64,000 nucleotides of DNA from Corynebacterium dentalis. Lineage in GTDB: Bacteria > Actinomycetota > Actinomycetes > Mycobacteriales > Mycobacteriaceae. The position numbers and the translations under genes were made by a program. The stretch is taken from NCBI RefSeq assembly GCF_900232865.1, contig NZ_OCTS01000006.1, positions 124,001-188,000 on the forward strand. Direction: 5' to 3'. This document shows positions 49,441 to 58,372 of this stretch, piece by piece. Numbering within the stretch: the first letter of the stretch is position 1; each line of letters starts with the position of its first letter. The notes beneath the pieces are model-generated. The model made no database searches, was not told the DNA's origin, and worked only from the letters and a program-made list of their open reading frames with translations.

Positions 49441-50553
49441 ATGCACGCACCCCAGGCCAGCAGCACCTCTGCCGTCTCCGGAACCAAGGGCAAGCACCTT
49501 GAGGCCAACCAGTTGCCAGAGAGCTTCTTCACGTGGCCCGGCGTGCTGGATCGCTTGGGTAACCGGGACGAACTCAGCGAGTCCCAGGTGGAATGGGCCA
49601 TGCAGCAGATCATGAATGGTTCCGCCACAGATTCTCAGATCGCCGCGTTCGCCTTCGGCCTGCGCGTCAAGGGCATCACCGCAGCGGAGCTCGCCGCAGC
49701 CGCTGAAACTATGCGCAGCTTCGCCACTCCGGTGGACTTCTCCGAGGTGCCGCAACGCGTGGACATCGTCGGAACTGGCGGCGACGGCCATAACACCGTC
49801 AACATCTCCACCATGGCCGGCATCCTCGTGGCAGCCTGCGGTGTCCCCGTGGTCAAGCACGGTAACCGCAAGGCGTCCAGCAAGTGTGGTGGGGCGGACA
49901 TGTTGGAGTCTTTGGGTTACGACATCGAGCGTTCCCCCTCGAGTGTTGTCGACGACGCCAAGAATAATAATTTCGCTTTCCTCTTTGCCAAGAGCTACCA
50001 CCCGGCCATGAAGTTCGCGGGGCCGGTCCGCGGCGAGCTGGGTGTCTCGACGATCTTCAACCTGCTCGGCCCGATGACCAACCCCGCTTCCCCGAATTTC
50101 GGGCTAATTGGCTGTGCTTTCCGTGACATGATGCCGATCGTGGGTGGCGCGTTTTCTCACCAGGGTTCGCGCGTGCTGGTGGTGCGTTCCATGGACGGGA
50201 TGGATGAGATCTCTGTCTCCGCTCCAACCGAAGTGGTGACGGTTGATTCCACCGGCAGGACCGGAGAAGCCGTGATCAACCCTCGGGAGATGGGCTTAGA
50301 CTTCTACCCTCTCGCAGACATCAAGGGCGGCGATGCTGAATACAACGCGCAGATCGCCCGCCAGCTTTTCGATAACCAACTTGAGGGCGCAATCAAGGAC
50401 GCGGTCTTGATCAATGCTGCTGCCGCCCTAGCCACCGTGCATGGTTGGGAGGAACAAGGCCTGGATGAGACGATCAAGCACTACGTGAACGTGGCGCGCC
50501 AGACGCTGGAATCCGGAGCCGCTAAGGAAAAGCTGCAGCAGCTCATCGGCTAG
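49441..50553 (+). CDS. trpD: Anthranilate phosphoribosyltransferase TrpD
   Basis: Transfers phosphoribose from PRPP to anthranilate in tryptophan synthesis. 370 residues. PRPP-binding motif DIVGTGGDGHNTVNIST, substrate loop KHGNRKASSKCGGADMLESL and FLFAKSYHPAMKFAGPVR. It stands alone, not in a trp operon, but next to ctaE as in M. tuberculosis (Rv2192c/Rv2193). The ATG follows GAGGAAG. Whether it is the only trpD in the genome cannot be told here. Confidence 0.94.
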   Translation: MHAPQASSTSAVSGTKGKHLEANQLPESFFTWPGVLDRLGNRDELSESQVEWAMQQIMNGSATDSQIAAFAFGLRVKGITAAELAAAAETMRSFATPVDFSEVPQRVDIVGTGGDGHNTVNISTMAGILVAACGVPVVKHGNRKASSKCGGADMLESLGYDIERSPSSVVDDAKNNNFAFLFAKSYHPAMKFAGPVRGELGVSTIFNLLGPMTNPASPNFGLIGCAFRDMMPIVGGAFSHQGSRVLVVRSMDGMDEISVSAPTEVVTVDSTGRTGEAVINPREMGLDFYPLADIKGGDAEYNAQIARQLFDNQLEGAIKDAVLINAAAALATVHGWEEQGLDETIKHYVNVARQTLESGAAKEKLQQLIG

Positions 50554-50665
50554 CTAGTTCTTGCGGGATTCGTCTGCCGGTGCGAGCGTTCGCCTCGTCG
50601 GCTGGCGCTAACCCAGCGCGCACTCTCCCCTTGCACTATCGCCGGGCACGGTCCGCGCTGCGTTT

Positions 50666-50750
50666 GCACAATGATCCCCCGGAAGTGCCACCTACTTTAG
50701 GTTTTCCAGGTCGCAGAATGTCGCGTGGCACTTCCGGGGGATCATTGTGC
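50666..50750. repeat. Perfect long inverted repeat between trpD and ctaF
   Basis: The 26-base arms at 50666-50691 and 50725-50750 are exact reverse complements (each includes GATCCCCCGGAAGTGCCAC or its complement), extended by one more pair outside, with a 33-base spacer. As RNA it would fold to a 27-bp stem. It is separate from the terminator at 50763. No ORF of interest spans it. Origin and role are unknown; possibilities are a mobile palindromic repeat or a regulatory RNA structure. Confidence 0.92.
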
Positions 50751-50762
50751 ACCGAGCCAAAA

Positions 50763-50798
50763 AGAAGAGCCCCACAGTGAAAACTGTGGGGCTCTTCT
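50763..50798. terminator. Bidirectional terminator between trpD and ctaF
   Basis: Perfect 16-bp arms (AGAAGAGCCCCACAGT and complement) with a GAAA tetraloop. trpD and ctaF converge on it. Confidence 0.9.
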
Positions 50799-50883
50799 AA
50801 AACCAAGCGGAAGGTAGGGGCGTTCCGGCGCAAAGCTCAAGCCGCAGAACTAAACAACATCGCTCAAGCTCAAGCGCGAAGCC

Positions 50884-51315
50884 TTAGTGCTTCTCCGGAG
50901 GCAGACCGTACTGCAGGTTCAGCATGGTTCCAGCCCAGATCAGCACAACTGCGCCGAAGGCAACCAGCCACAGGTGGAAGAAGGCCAGGCCGTAAGCCAT
51001 GATCGTGATGGCCACGGTCATAACGAATGGCCAGATGGAGCTAGCGGAGAAGAATCCCAGCACGCCAGCGCCGTCAACAATCTCTGCTTCTTCCCAGTCG
51101 GCAGGTCCGATGTCAGACTTGCTCTCGGTGAGGTGCAAGTACACGCCGAGCATCAGGGCCAGAAGGAAGGCCATGAACAGTCCCGTTCCACCAGCCCACT
51201 CGAGTCCCTGCAAGGATCCGGAATCCTTCACCAAGGATGTTGCAACCATGTAGACGATGGTCACGACACCGAAGAACGTCGCGATAGCATAAAAGAGTTT
51301 TGCGCCTGCAGCCAT
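50884..51315 (-). CDS. ctaF: Actinobacterial cytochrome c oxidase subunit IV
   Basis: 143-residue membrane protein with four hydrophobic segments (about 5-25, 40-58, 85-105, 108-128), the CtaF subunit specific to actinobacterial aa3 oxidases. Recognisable sequence: AGAKLFYAIATFFGVVTIVY, LHLTESKSDIGPADWEEAEI, and IWAGTMLNLQYGLPPEKH at the end. It begins 26 bases after the ctaC stop. Confidence 0.93.
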   Translation of the reverse strand: MAAGAKLFYAIATFFGVVTIVYMVATSLVKDSGSLQGLEWAGGTGLFMAFLLALMLGVYLHLTESKSDIGPADWEEAEIVDGAGVLGFFSASSIWPFVMTVAITIMAYGLAFFHLWLVAFGAVVLIWAGTMLNLQYGLPPEKH

Positions 51316-51341
51316 GATCTATTCCTCTTTCTCTTGATCGT

Positions 51342-52436
51342 TTAGGCGTTGCGGTCGATGTCGGAACCCGCGTCGCGGGTGCCCTGACGGTCGGTAACGA
51401 ATGGGCTGGTGGTTACTGCGTACGGCTTCTCGCCAATAGCTTCCAGTGCCTCAGAGTTTGGAGCCTCTGGGTTCTCTTCGCGGTAGCGAACATAGTCAGT
51501 GAACTTCTCTGGGGAAACCACGCGGATCTCGAAGTTCATCATTGCGTGGTAGGTACCACACATTTCTGCACAGCGGCCCACGAATGCGCCTTCTTCGGTG
51601 ATCTCTTCCACCTGGAAGCGACGCTCGGAGCGGTTAGCTTCTGGGTGTGGGAAAGCATCGCGCTTGAAGAGGAACTCTGGGATCCAGAAAGAGTGGATAA
51701 CGTCAGAGGATGCGACGTTGAACTCCAGTGGAGTGCGGGAAGGAAGAACCAGAACTGGGATCTCCTCGGTGGTACCGACGGTCTCGATCTTGTCGTAGTT
51801 CAGGTAGCTCAGGTTCTCACGGGAGTTGCCGTGGATTGGGCCGGTCTCCTGACCGTCCTGCAGCTCGTCCTTAGAGGCATCGGCTGCCTTCTGAGCTTCT
51901 TCGTCCACACCGTTGTACTCACGGCCGCTTGGGGACAGCTCGCCATCGATGGCGCCGTAGCCGAACTTCCAGTTCCACTGGAATGCGGTGACGTCCACGG
52001 TGACCTTTGGGTCCTTGTCCAAGGCAGTTGCCTTGTCCTGCACGGGAACGTTGAAGAAGAACAGTCCCATGATGATCAGGATAGGAAGGGTGGTCAGCAC
52101 AAGTTCCAGAGGAACGTTGTAGCCGGTCTGGCGTGGGAACTCTTCTTTGTTTCCACGGCGCTTCCACGCGCGGTCAGAGTCGCGGAAGATCGCGACGAAC
52201 ATCAGCACCCACATGATGATGCCGATGGTCCATGCAGCAACCCAGGTCCATACCCAGAAATTGCCGATCTCCTGGGACTCAGGAGTGATGCCCTCTGGCC
52301 ATCCCATGCGCAGGGCATGGAAGAATCCGTTTTCCGGCGGAGCGACAGAGCAGCCAGCCAGAGCAATTCCGCTTGCTCCAAGCAAGCCAGCCAAGCCCAG
52401 GCGGCGAGTCATTCCATGCACTTTTCGCTGTTCCAC
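51342..52436 (-). CDS. ctaC: Cytochrome c oxidase subunit II
   Basis: Lipoprotein subunit carrying the CuA centre, 364 residues from the GTG at 52436. The lipobox is LAGC near residue 29; two membrane helices follow (about 60-80 and 105-125). The CuA ligands are in DVIHSFWIPEF and GRCAEMCGTYHAMM. An insert between the strands (about 175-215, rich in Glu, Asp and Ala) is typical of actinobacterial CtaC. The start has AGGAAGG upstream; the frame continues 15 codons further without support. Confidence 0.95.
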   Translation of the reverse strand: MEQRKVHGMTRRLGLAGLLGASGIALAGCSVAPPENGFFHALRMGWPEGITPESQEIGNFWVWTWVAAWTIGIIMWVLMFVAIFRDSDRAWKRRGNKEEFPRQTGYNVPLELVLTTLPILIIMGLFFFNVPVQDKATALDKDPKVTVDVTAFQWNWKFGYGAIDGELSPSGREYNGVDEEAQKAADASKDELQDGQETGPIHGNSRENLSYLNYDKIETVGTTEEIPVLVLPSRTPLEFNVASSDVIHSFWIPEFLFKRDAFPHPEANRSERRFQVEEITEEGAFVGRCAEMCGTYHAMMNFEIRVVSPEKFTDYVRYREENPEAPNSEALEAIGEKPYAVTTSPFVTDRQGTRDAGSDIDRNA

Positions 52437-52697
52437 GCGAGTTTGCCTTCCTCGTAACACGTCATTTGGTCTATCACTCACGTCATTAGCAACCCACCTG
52501 CAGTTCGCAGATTGCCTTCAAGTTCTAGACCGGTTCAAACAGAAACATTAGACCATGTGCAGCGCTTTGCCACCATCCCCACAGGGTGCGTTCCCTATTC
52601 GGGTGTGACTCCACCACATTCTCCCCCCACAAAGGGTGCATGGTCCCCCGCGTGGCAAGTGGCTCGGCGGGACAGCCAGCGCGTAAAGTCAGCAGCC
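52437..52697. other. Divergent promoter region between ctaC and asnB
   Basis: 260 bases carrying both promoters. TAAAGT at 52684-52689 ends eight bases before the asnB ATG and is a likely -10 element. No other feature is clear. Confidence 0.4.
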
Positions 52698-54635
52698 ATG
52701 TGTGGATTGCTTGGTTTTATTTCGGCCGATGGTTCGGCTTCCCAGTATGTTTCGGCCGTCGAACAGGCGCTGCCGTGCATGCACCACCGCGGCCCTGATG
52801 ACAGCGGGACGTGGAGCGATGACAGCGTTGTCTTCGGCTTCAACCGCTTGTCCATCATTGACATCGCCCACTCGCACCAGCCGTTGCAGTGGGCCCCAGA
52901 AGGCCAGGCCAACCGCTACTCCTTGGCGTTCAACGGTGAGATCTACAACTACGTAGAGCTCCGCGAGGAGCTTCAGGCCGCTGGCTACACCTTTAATACT
53001 GAAGGCGACGGCGAGACCATTGTGGTGGGCTTCCACCACTGGGGCAAGGATATAGTCAATCACCTGCGCGGAATGTTCGCCTTCGGCATTTGGGATGCGA
53101 GCGAACAGCAGCTATTCATCGCGCGCGACCAGTTCGGCATCAAGCCCATGTACGTTGCCACTACCGCAGCAGGCACGGTGTTTGCGTCGGAAAAGAAGTG
53201 CATTCTTTCCATGGCAGACGCACTCGGCCTGGACACGGAGCTGGATCTGCGGGCGCTGGCGCACTACACCGATCTGCAGTACGTGCCGGAGCCAGAGAGC
53301 CTGCACAAGTCCATCCGTCGCCTGGAATCCGGCAGCTACGCCGTGATCAAGCCGGGCCAGGTGCCACAGGAAAGTCGCTGGTTTGAGCCGCGCTTCCCGG
53401 TGCGCAAGGTGGCTGCCGGCGATGAGGACAAGGTGTTCCAGAAGATTGCGGAGGCGCTGGAGGATTCTGTCGCCAAGCACATGCGCGCCGATGTGACGGT
53501 GGGCAGCTTCCTGTCCGGTGGTATCGATTCCACCGCGATCGCCACGCTGGCCAAGCGCCACAATCCAGACCTGCTGACCTTCACCACGGGCTTCGAGCGC
53601 GAGGGTTATTCCGAGGTGGACGTGGCTGCCGAATCCGCAGCTGCCATCGGTGCTGAGCACATCGTGAAGGTGGTCAGCCCGGAGGAGTACGCCGCGGCTG
53701 TGCCCAAGATCATCTGGTACCTGGATGACCCCGTGGCTGATCCTTCCCTGGTTCCTCTCTACTTCGTGGCCGCGGAAGCTCGTAAGCACGTCAAGGTGGT
53801 GCTTTCCGGTGAGGGCGCCGATGAGCTCTTCGGCGGCTACACCATTTACAAGGAGCCGCTGAGCCTCGCGCCGTTTGAGAACATCCCTTCCCCGATCAAC
53901 CGGGTGCTGGGCAAGCTGGGCGACGCTCTCCCCGAGGGCATGCGTGGCAAGTCTCTCCTGCAGCGCGGCACGATGCGCATGGAGGACCGCTACTACGGCA
54001 ACGCCCGTTCCTTTAACTACCAGCAGTTAGAGCGCGTGCTGCGCCACATCCGCCCGGAGTGGGATCACCGCGAGGTCACCGCGCCGATCTACGCGAAGTC
54101 CCAGGAAATGGATCCCGTGGCGCGCATGCAGCACCTGGATCTGTTCACCTGGATGCGTGGAGACATCCTAGTCAAGGCAGACAAGATCACCATGGCTAAT
54201 TCGCTGGAGCTGCGCGTTCCTTTCTTGGACAAGGTTGTCTTCGAGGCCGCAGAGACGCTGCCGGTGGACATGAAGATCAGCCACGATACGACCAAGTACG
54301 CGCTGCGTAAGGCGATGGAGCGCATCGTTCCCGCGCACGTTTTGCACCGCAAGAAGCTGGGCTTCCCCGTGCCGATGCGCCACTGGCTGGCCGGTGACGA
54401 GCTCTACGGTTGGGCTCGCGAGAACATTGAGGCTTCTGAGACCGATTACCTCATCAATAAGGCGGAAGTCCTGAAGATGCTGGATGAACACCACGTAGCG
54501 ATGAACACCGGCTCCGGTCCGGATCACTCCCGCCGCCTGTGGACCATCATCGCGTTCATGATCTGGCACGGCATTTTCGTGGAGAAGCGCATCGATCCGC
54601 AGATCGACCAGCGCGATTACCCCGTGCAGCTCTAA
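52698..54635 (+). CDS. asnB: Glutamine-dependent asparagine synthetase AsnB (LtsA)
   Basis: In corynebacteria the homologue LtsA amidates the diaminopimelate of peptidoglycan precursors, and its loss causes lysozyme and heat sensitivity. 645 residues. Catalytic Cys2 in MCGLLGFISADG, N-terminal glutamine amidotransferase with HHRGPDD, FNGEIYNYVELR and FGIWDAS; synthetase ATP loop FLSGGIDSTAIA (near 270) and SGEGADELFGGY. The frame extends upstream, but maturation requires Cys2. No Shine-Dalgarno is visible, suggesting a leaderless mRNA. Free asparagine synthesis is the alternative role. Confidence 0.95.
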   Translation: MCGLLGFISADGSASQYVSAVEQALPCMHHRGPDDSGTWSDDSVVFGFNRLSIIDIAHSHQPLQWAPEGQANRYSLAFNGEIYNYVELREELQAAGYTFNTEGDGETIVVGFHHWGKDIVNHLRGMFAFGIWDASEQQLFIARDQFGIKPMYVATTAAGTVFASEKKCILSMADALGLDTELDLRALAHYTDLQYVPEPESLHKSIRRLESGSYAVIKPGQVPQESRWFEPRFPVRKVAAGDEDKVFQKIAEALEDSVAKHMRADVTVGSFLSGGIDSTAIATLAKRHNPDLLTFTTGFEREGYSEVDVAAESAAAIGAEHIVKVVSPEEYAAAVPKIIWYLDDPVADPSLVPLYFVAAEARKHVKVVLSGEGADELFGGYTIYKEPLSLAPFENIPSPINRVLGKLGDALPEGMRGKSLLQRGTMRMEDRYYGNARSFNYQQLERVLRHIRPEWDHREVTAPIYAKSQEMDPVARMQHLDLFTWMRGDILVKADKITMANSLELRVPFLDKVVFEAAETLPVDMKISHDTTKYALRKAMERIVPAHVLHRKKLGFPVPMRHWLAGDELYGWARENIEASETDYLINKAEVLKMLDEHHVAMNTGSGPDHSRRLWTIIAFMIWHGIFVEKRIDPQIDQRDYPVQL

Positions 54636-54678
54636 GTCCCCTCCCCCTCGGTGGGGCGGGCTCGCGGTCTTTTTGCCC

Positions 54679-54747
54679 GACGCCAGACTCCTGACATAAA
54701 CAACGCGCCCGCCGTTCGTGAAAACGAACGGCGGGCGCGTTGGCGTC
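54679..54747. terminator. asnB-erpA terminator flanked by convergent GACGCCA motifs
   Basis: Perfect 19-bp arms (54701-54719 and 54724-54742) with GAAA tetraloop; core CGCCCGCCGTTCGT. Outside it, GACGCCA (54679-54685, plus) and TGGCGTC (54741-54747, minus) face each other, the second overlapping the stem by two bases. asnB and the Fe-S carrier gene converge here. Confidence 0.9.
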
Positions 54748-54809
54748 GATCAAAAAATCAACAACTCATCCCCACCACCCGGGAGGGTGATGGGGCGCCT
54801 GAGAGTTGA

Positions 54810-55154
54810 TCAGGAGAAGGAATCGCCGCAGGCGCAGGATCCGCCAGCGTTGGGGTTGTCGATGGTGAAGCCTTGGGACTCGATGGTGTCTGCAAAGTCG
54901 ATCTTTGCGCCCATCAGGTATGGGGAGGACATCTTGTCTACGCGCAGCTGGACGCCGTCGTAGTCATCCACCAGGTCTCCATCGAGGGTGCGGTCATCGA
55001 AAAACAGCTGGTAGCGCAGGCCTGCGCAGCCACCTGGCTGCACTGCAATACGCAGGGCGAGGTCATCGCGACCCTCCTGTGCCAGCAGGGCGCGTGCCTT
55101 ATCGGCTGCTTCGGTGGTCAGTTCAACACCGGTGACCTTCTCGGGAGCAGTCAT
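54810..55154 (-). CDS. A-type iron-sulfur carrier (IscA/ErpA/HesB family)
   Basis: 114-residue cytoplasmic protein that carries or inserts Fe-S clusters. Conserved cysteines C43 (PGGCAGLRY), C107 and C109 (GGSCACGDSF) are all present. It is next to asnB as in other corynebacteria. The downstream lipA product is a client Fe-S enzyme; a functional link is inference. Confidence 0.92.
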   Translation of the reverse strand: MTAPEKVTGVELTTEAADKARALLAQEGRDDLALRIAVQPGGCAGLRYQLFFDDRTLDGDLVDDYDGVQLRVDKMSSPYLMGAKIDFADTIESQGFTIDNPNAGGSCACGDSFS

Positions 55155-55375
55155 GGTTCCTCCTAGTAAAGATTGCTGATATGAGCCAAACTACTCCCCA
55201 CAACAAGGCGAGACAACAATTTGTTCCCGCTTCGGCAAGTCCGTGAAGTTCTTGCGGGGGTACTTGCGGAGTTCTTACGGAGTTTTTGGCGAGTGCGGCA
55301 CGGAGTTCAGTGCGTAGTTAACCGGCACCAACTTTGCCCCACCAAACCTCGTCCCCTAACCTTAAGGGCGTGAAA

Positions 55376-56143
55376 ATGCCGTGGAAAAAGGATGCCGAAG
55401 CCGGTGCTGACGTGGCTTCCGCATCAGTAGATCAGTCCCCTGTCGATTCTTCGTCGAAGCGCACGGGTGAGTCCGCCTCCCCTGCTGGTGCTACGTACAG
55501 CGCACCAGGCACGGAAGCCGATGAGCAGGCTGGACAGAGCAAGGCGTTTACCCCGAAGAAGGGTCGCCCCACGCCGAAGCGCAACGAGGTGGAGCGCGAG
55601 GTGGGTGTGCGTCGTACGGCCTTCGATGCGCCTTCTACCTCGAAGGAAGCTCGAGAGCGCCGCAAGGAGTTGAAGAACTCCATGTCCAAGGACGAGTACA
55701 AGGCCATGAAGCAACGCGAGCGCGACGAGGCCGCCCGGAATCGCCGCAAGGCCAACGAGCGCATGATGGCCGGCGATGAGAACTACTTGATGGATCGCGA
55801 TAAGGGCTCGGAGAAGCGCTTTGTGCGCGATTGGGTGGATGCGCACCGCTACATCATGAACTTCTTCCTGCCGATGACGTTCATCGTGATCATCATCATG
55901 CTGCTGGGCACGCGCAATCCTGCCATCGCCAACTTGTCTTCCATCGTGATGGTGGTGATCTTCGTGATCATGATCGCCGAGGGTCTGTGGTTGGGACGCA
56001 AGGTTAATCGCCTGGTTAACGAGCGTTTCCCCAACAATCCGCATTCCAAGTTCTCGCTGGGTATTTACGCCTTCACCCGTGCCACGATGATCCGTCGTAT
56101 GCGCACGCCTGCGCCGCAGAAGAACGTGGGCGATACTGTTTAG
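55376..56143 (+). CDS. DUF3043 membrane protein
   Basis: Actinobacterial DUF3043 protein of about 255 residues and unknown function. The N-terminal half is disordered and highly charged (Lys/Arg/Glu-rich, with KKGRPTPKRNEVERE and RRTAFDAPSTSKEARERRKE); the second half has RDWVDAHRYIMNFFLPMTFI and two membrane helices (about 160-178 and 186-206), then KVNRLVNERFPNN. ATG at 55376 has AAGG upstream; a GTG two codons earlier is possible. It lies three bases before the cobT-like gene, as in M. tuberculosis Rv2206-Rv2207. Confidence 0.88.
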   Translation: MPWKKDAEAGADVASASVDQSPVDSSSKRTGESASPAGATYSAPGTEADEQAGQSKAFTPKKGRPTPKRNEVEREVGVRRTAFDAPSTSKEARERRKELKNSMSKDEYKAMKQRERDEAARNRRKANERMMAGDENYLMDRDKGSEKRFVRDWVDAHRYIMNFFLPMTFIVIIIMLLGTRNPAIANLSSIVMVVIFVIMIAEGLWLGRKVNRLVNERFPNNPHSKFSLGIYAFTRATMIRRMRTPAPQKNVGDTV

Positions 56144-56146
56144 ACA

Positions 56147-57154
56147 ATGAGCGATCTCCCGGAGTTTCCCGCCATCATCGCCCCCGATGCTGCGCGTCGA
56201 GAGCGAGCCACTACCCGGCGCGCCGAGTTGCCCGCGGGTTACGCGCTGCCTGCGGGCCGCTTGGGCCGGTTGGAGCAACTGGGGGCGTGGATGGCGGCGT
56301 GCTCTGGCCGTCCTTCCGGTGAATCGCCCGGTAATACTTCCAGCGCCAACTCCACCCGCCTGATCATCGTGACCGGCGAGCACGGCATCGCCGCCGCCCA
56401 CCCGGAGATCTCCACTCTCCACGCAGAGTTTTCTTCCCAGGTCACCGAGGCCATCGAGTCCGGCGCCTCCCCCGTCGCGTCCACGGCACGGTCGTTGAAT
56501 GTGGATGTGAAGTTAGTCGACACCAACTCCTCCGTGCCCAGCGGAGAAATCGACCATGAGGATGCCATGACTGCCGCTCAGCTGGCGGAGAACTTGCAAA
56601 AGGGCATGGATCTGGCCGATGCGGAAGCGGATCAGGGCACGCAGTTGCTGGCTGTCGGCGATGCAGCCCGTGGATTGACCACGGTGGCGGCGACAGTCAT
56701 CGGGTCGCTGTGTGGCATTGAACCGGTCAAGGTTGTGGGCTGGGGTTCCGGTATTGGCGATATGGCGTGGCGGACGAAGACGGCCATCATCCGGGACGCG
56801 ATGTACCGCGTGCGGGATGACCGAGCGGACGCGTTGCAGGTGCTGCGGCGCGTTGGAGGTGCTGATCTGGCCGTGCTGACTGGCCTGTTGGCGCAGGCTG
56901 CAGTGCGCCGCACTCCCGTGCTGATCGATGGCGTGGGCGTGCTTGCCGCCGCGCTGTGCGCGCAGATGATTGCCCCGGGATCCTCCGACTGGTGGGTCGT
57001 CGCGTCCAAGGGCAACGAGCCCGCGATTACCCCAGCCTTGCGTGCTCTGCGCCTGTCCCCTGTCTTGGATGCCGGCATCTCCGCTGGCCAGGGCACCGGC
57101 GCTCTGCTGGCCGTGTCGCTGGTGCGGTACGCGGCCGAGGTGTTCTCCGGCTAG
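56147..57154 (+). CDS. CobT-like phosphoribosyltransferase with Glu-to-Gln change
   Basis: Resembles nicotinate-nucleotide:dimethylbenzimidazole phosphoribosyltransferase, which makes the alpha-ribazole phosphate of cobalamin. 335 residues: PAGRLGRLEQLGAWMA, TGEHGIAAAHPEIS, VGDAARGLTTVAATV and GWGSGIGD match the family. The motif near the C-terminus, normally GEGTGA with the catalytic Glu (E317 in Salmonella), reads GQGTGA with Gln at residue 315. No cobU or cobS lies beside it. Activity on the usual substrate is therefore in doubt. Confidence 0.82.
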   Translation: MSDLPEFPAIIAPDAARRERATTRRAELPAGYALPAGRLGRLEQLGAWMAACSGRPSGESPGNTSSANSTRLIIVTGEHGIAAAHPEISTLHAEFSSQVTEAIESGASPVASTARSLNVDVKLVDTNSSVPSGEIDHEDAMTAAQLAENLQKGMDLADAEADQGTQLLAVGDAARGLTTVAATVIGSLCGIEPVKVVGWGSGIGDMAWRTKTAIIRDAMYRVRDDRADALQVLRRVGGADLAVLTGLLAQAAVRRTPVLIDGVGVLAAALCAQMIAPGSSDWWVVASKGNEPAITPALRALRLSPVLDAGISAGQGTGALLAVSLVRYAAEVFSG

Positions 57155-57172
57155 CTGCCGGATAGACGGAAA

Positions 57173-58291
57173 TTAGTCGACCAGCTTGTAGAGCCAGCCG
57201 TGGGAATCTTCTACGGCTCCGCGCTGGATTCCCGTCAGGTGCTCACGCAAGCGCATGGTCACCTCCCCGGTCTTGCCACCGGCAACCTTGAACTCGCCAA
57301 CTTCGTGCTTGACGGTGCCCACTGGGGTCACCACGGCAGCGGTTCCGCAGGCGAATACTTCGGTGAGTGCGCCGGATTCTGCCGCTGCTTCCCACTCGTC
57401 AGTGGAAATCTTGCGCTCTTCCACGTCAAAGCCCAGATCCGCGGCCACGTTGAGCAGCGAGGCACGCGTGACACCTGGCAGCAGGGAGCCGGAGAGTTCC
57501 GGCGTGACGATGCGGGCATCCGAACCAGAACCGAACACGAATGCAAGGTTCATGCCGCCCATCTCCTCGACGTACTTGTGCTCGGTCGCGTCCAACCACA
57601 CCACCTGGTCGCAGCCCTTCTTCTCTGCCTGCTGCTGAGCTAGCAGAGAGGCCGCGTAGTTGCCTGCGAACTTCGCCGCACCCGTGCCTCCTGGTGCGGC
57701 ACGCACGTAATCCTTGGACAGCCAGACGCTGACCGGGTTGATTCCGCCGGAGAAGTACGCGCCAGCCGGGGAGGCGATCACAGCGAAGGTATAAGCGTTG
57801 GCCGGGTGCACGCCCAGGCTCACCTGCGTGCTGATCATGAAAGGACGCAGGTACAGGGACTCTTCGCCGCCTGCAGCGGGAACCCACTGCTTGTCGATCT
57901 TCACCAGCTGGCGCAGGGACTCGATAAACAGCTCCTCTGGCAGCTCCGGCATCGCTAGGCGCTGCGCGGAGGACTGCATGCGCGCCGCGTTCTGATCAGG
58001 GCGGAAAGTCACCACGGAATCGTCCTGCTGACGGTATGCCTTAATTCCCTCGAAGATGGCCTGCCCGTAGTGGAACACCATGGACGCGGGATCCATCTGG
58101 AAGTTCTGATACGGCTGCACGCGGGCGTTGTGCCAACCCTCGGACTCGTTCCAATCAATAACCACCATGTGATCCGTGAAGTGGTTGCCGAAACCTGGGT
58201 TGGTCAGGATATCCGCAATTCGCTCGGAAGACGTGGGGTTTTCCGTCCGCTCGATGGTGAAGGAGTCAGGCGTTGCAGGCACAGTATTCAT
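57173..58291 (-). CDS. ilvE: Branched-chain amino acid aminotransferase IlvE
   Basis: PLP class IV aminotransferase that makes and degrades Leu, Ile and Val. 372 residues. [21 protein letters not shown] near the N-terminus, PLP-lysine motif [15 protein letters not shown], then [12 protein letters not shown] and [14 protein letters not shown]. The ATG at 58291 has no strong ribosome-binding site; an ATG four codons upstream has GGAG too close. It converges with cobT (18 bases apart). Confidence 0.95.
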   Translation of the reverse strand: MNTVPATPDSFTIERTENPTSSERIADILTNPGFGNHFTDHMVVIDWNESEGWHNARVQPYQNFQMDPASMVFHYGQAIFEGIKAYRQQDDSVVTFRPDQNAARMQSSAQRLAMPELPEELFIESLRQLVKIDKQWVPAAGGEESLYLRPFMISTQVSLGVHPANAYTFAVIASPAGAYFSGGINPVSVWLSKDYVRAAPGGTGAAKFAGNYAASLLAQQQAEKKGCDQVVWLDATEHKYVEEMGGMNLAFVFGSGSDARIVTPELSGSLLPGVTRASLLNVAADLGFDVEERKISTDEWEAAAESGALTEVFACGTAAVVTPVGTVKHEVGEFKVAGGKTGEVTMRLREHLTGIQRGAVEDSHGWLYKLVD

Positions 58292-58372
58292 GGACAAGAC
58301 CATACTCCAGTGTCTCTGAGTAGATGTAGCCTAGGGGTTTGAGTACGCAACTTTTCTAAGAAAAGGATTTTC

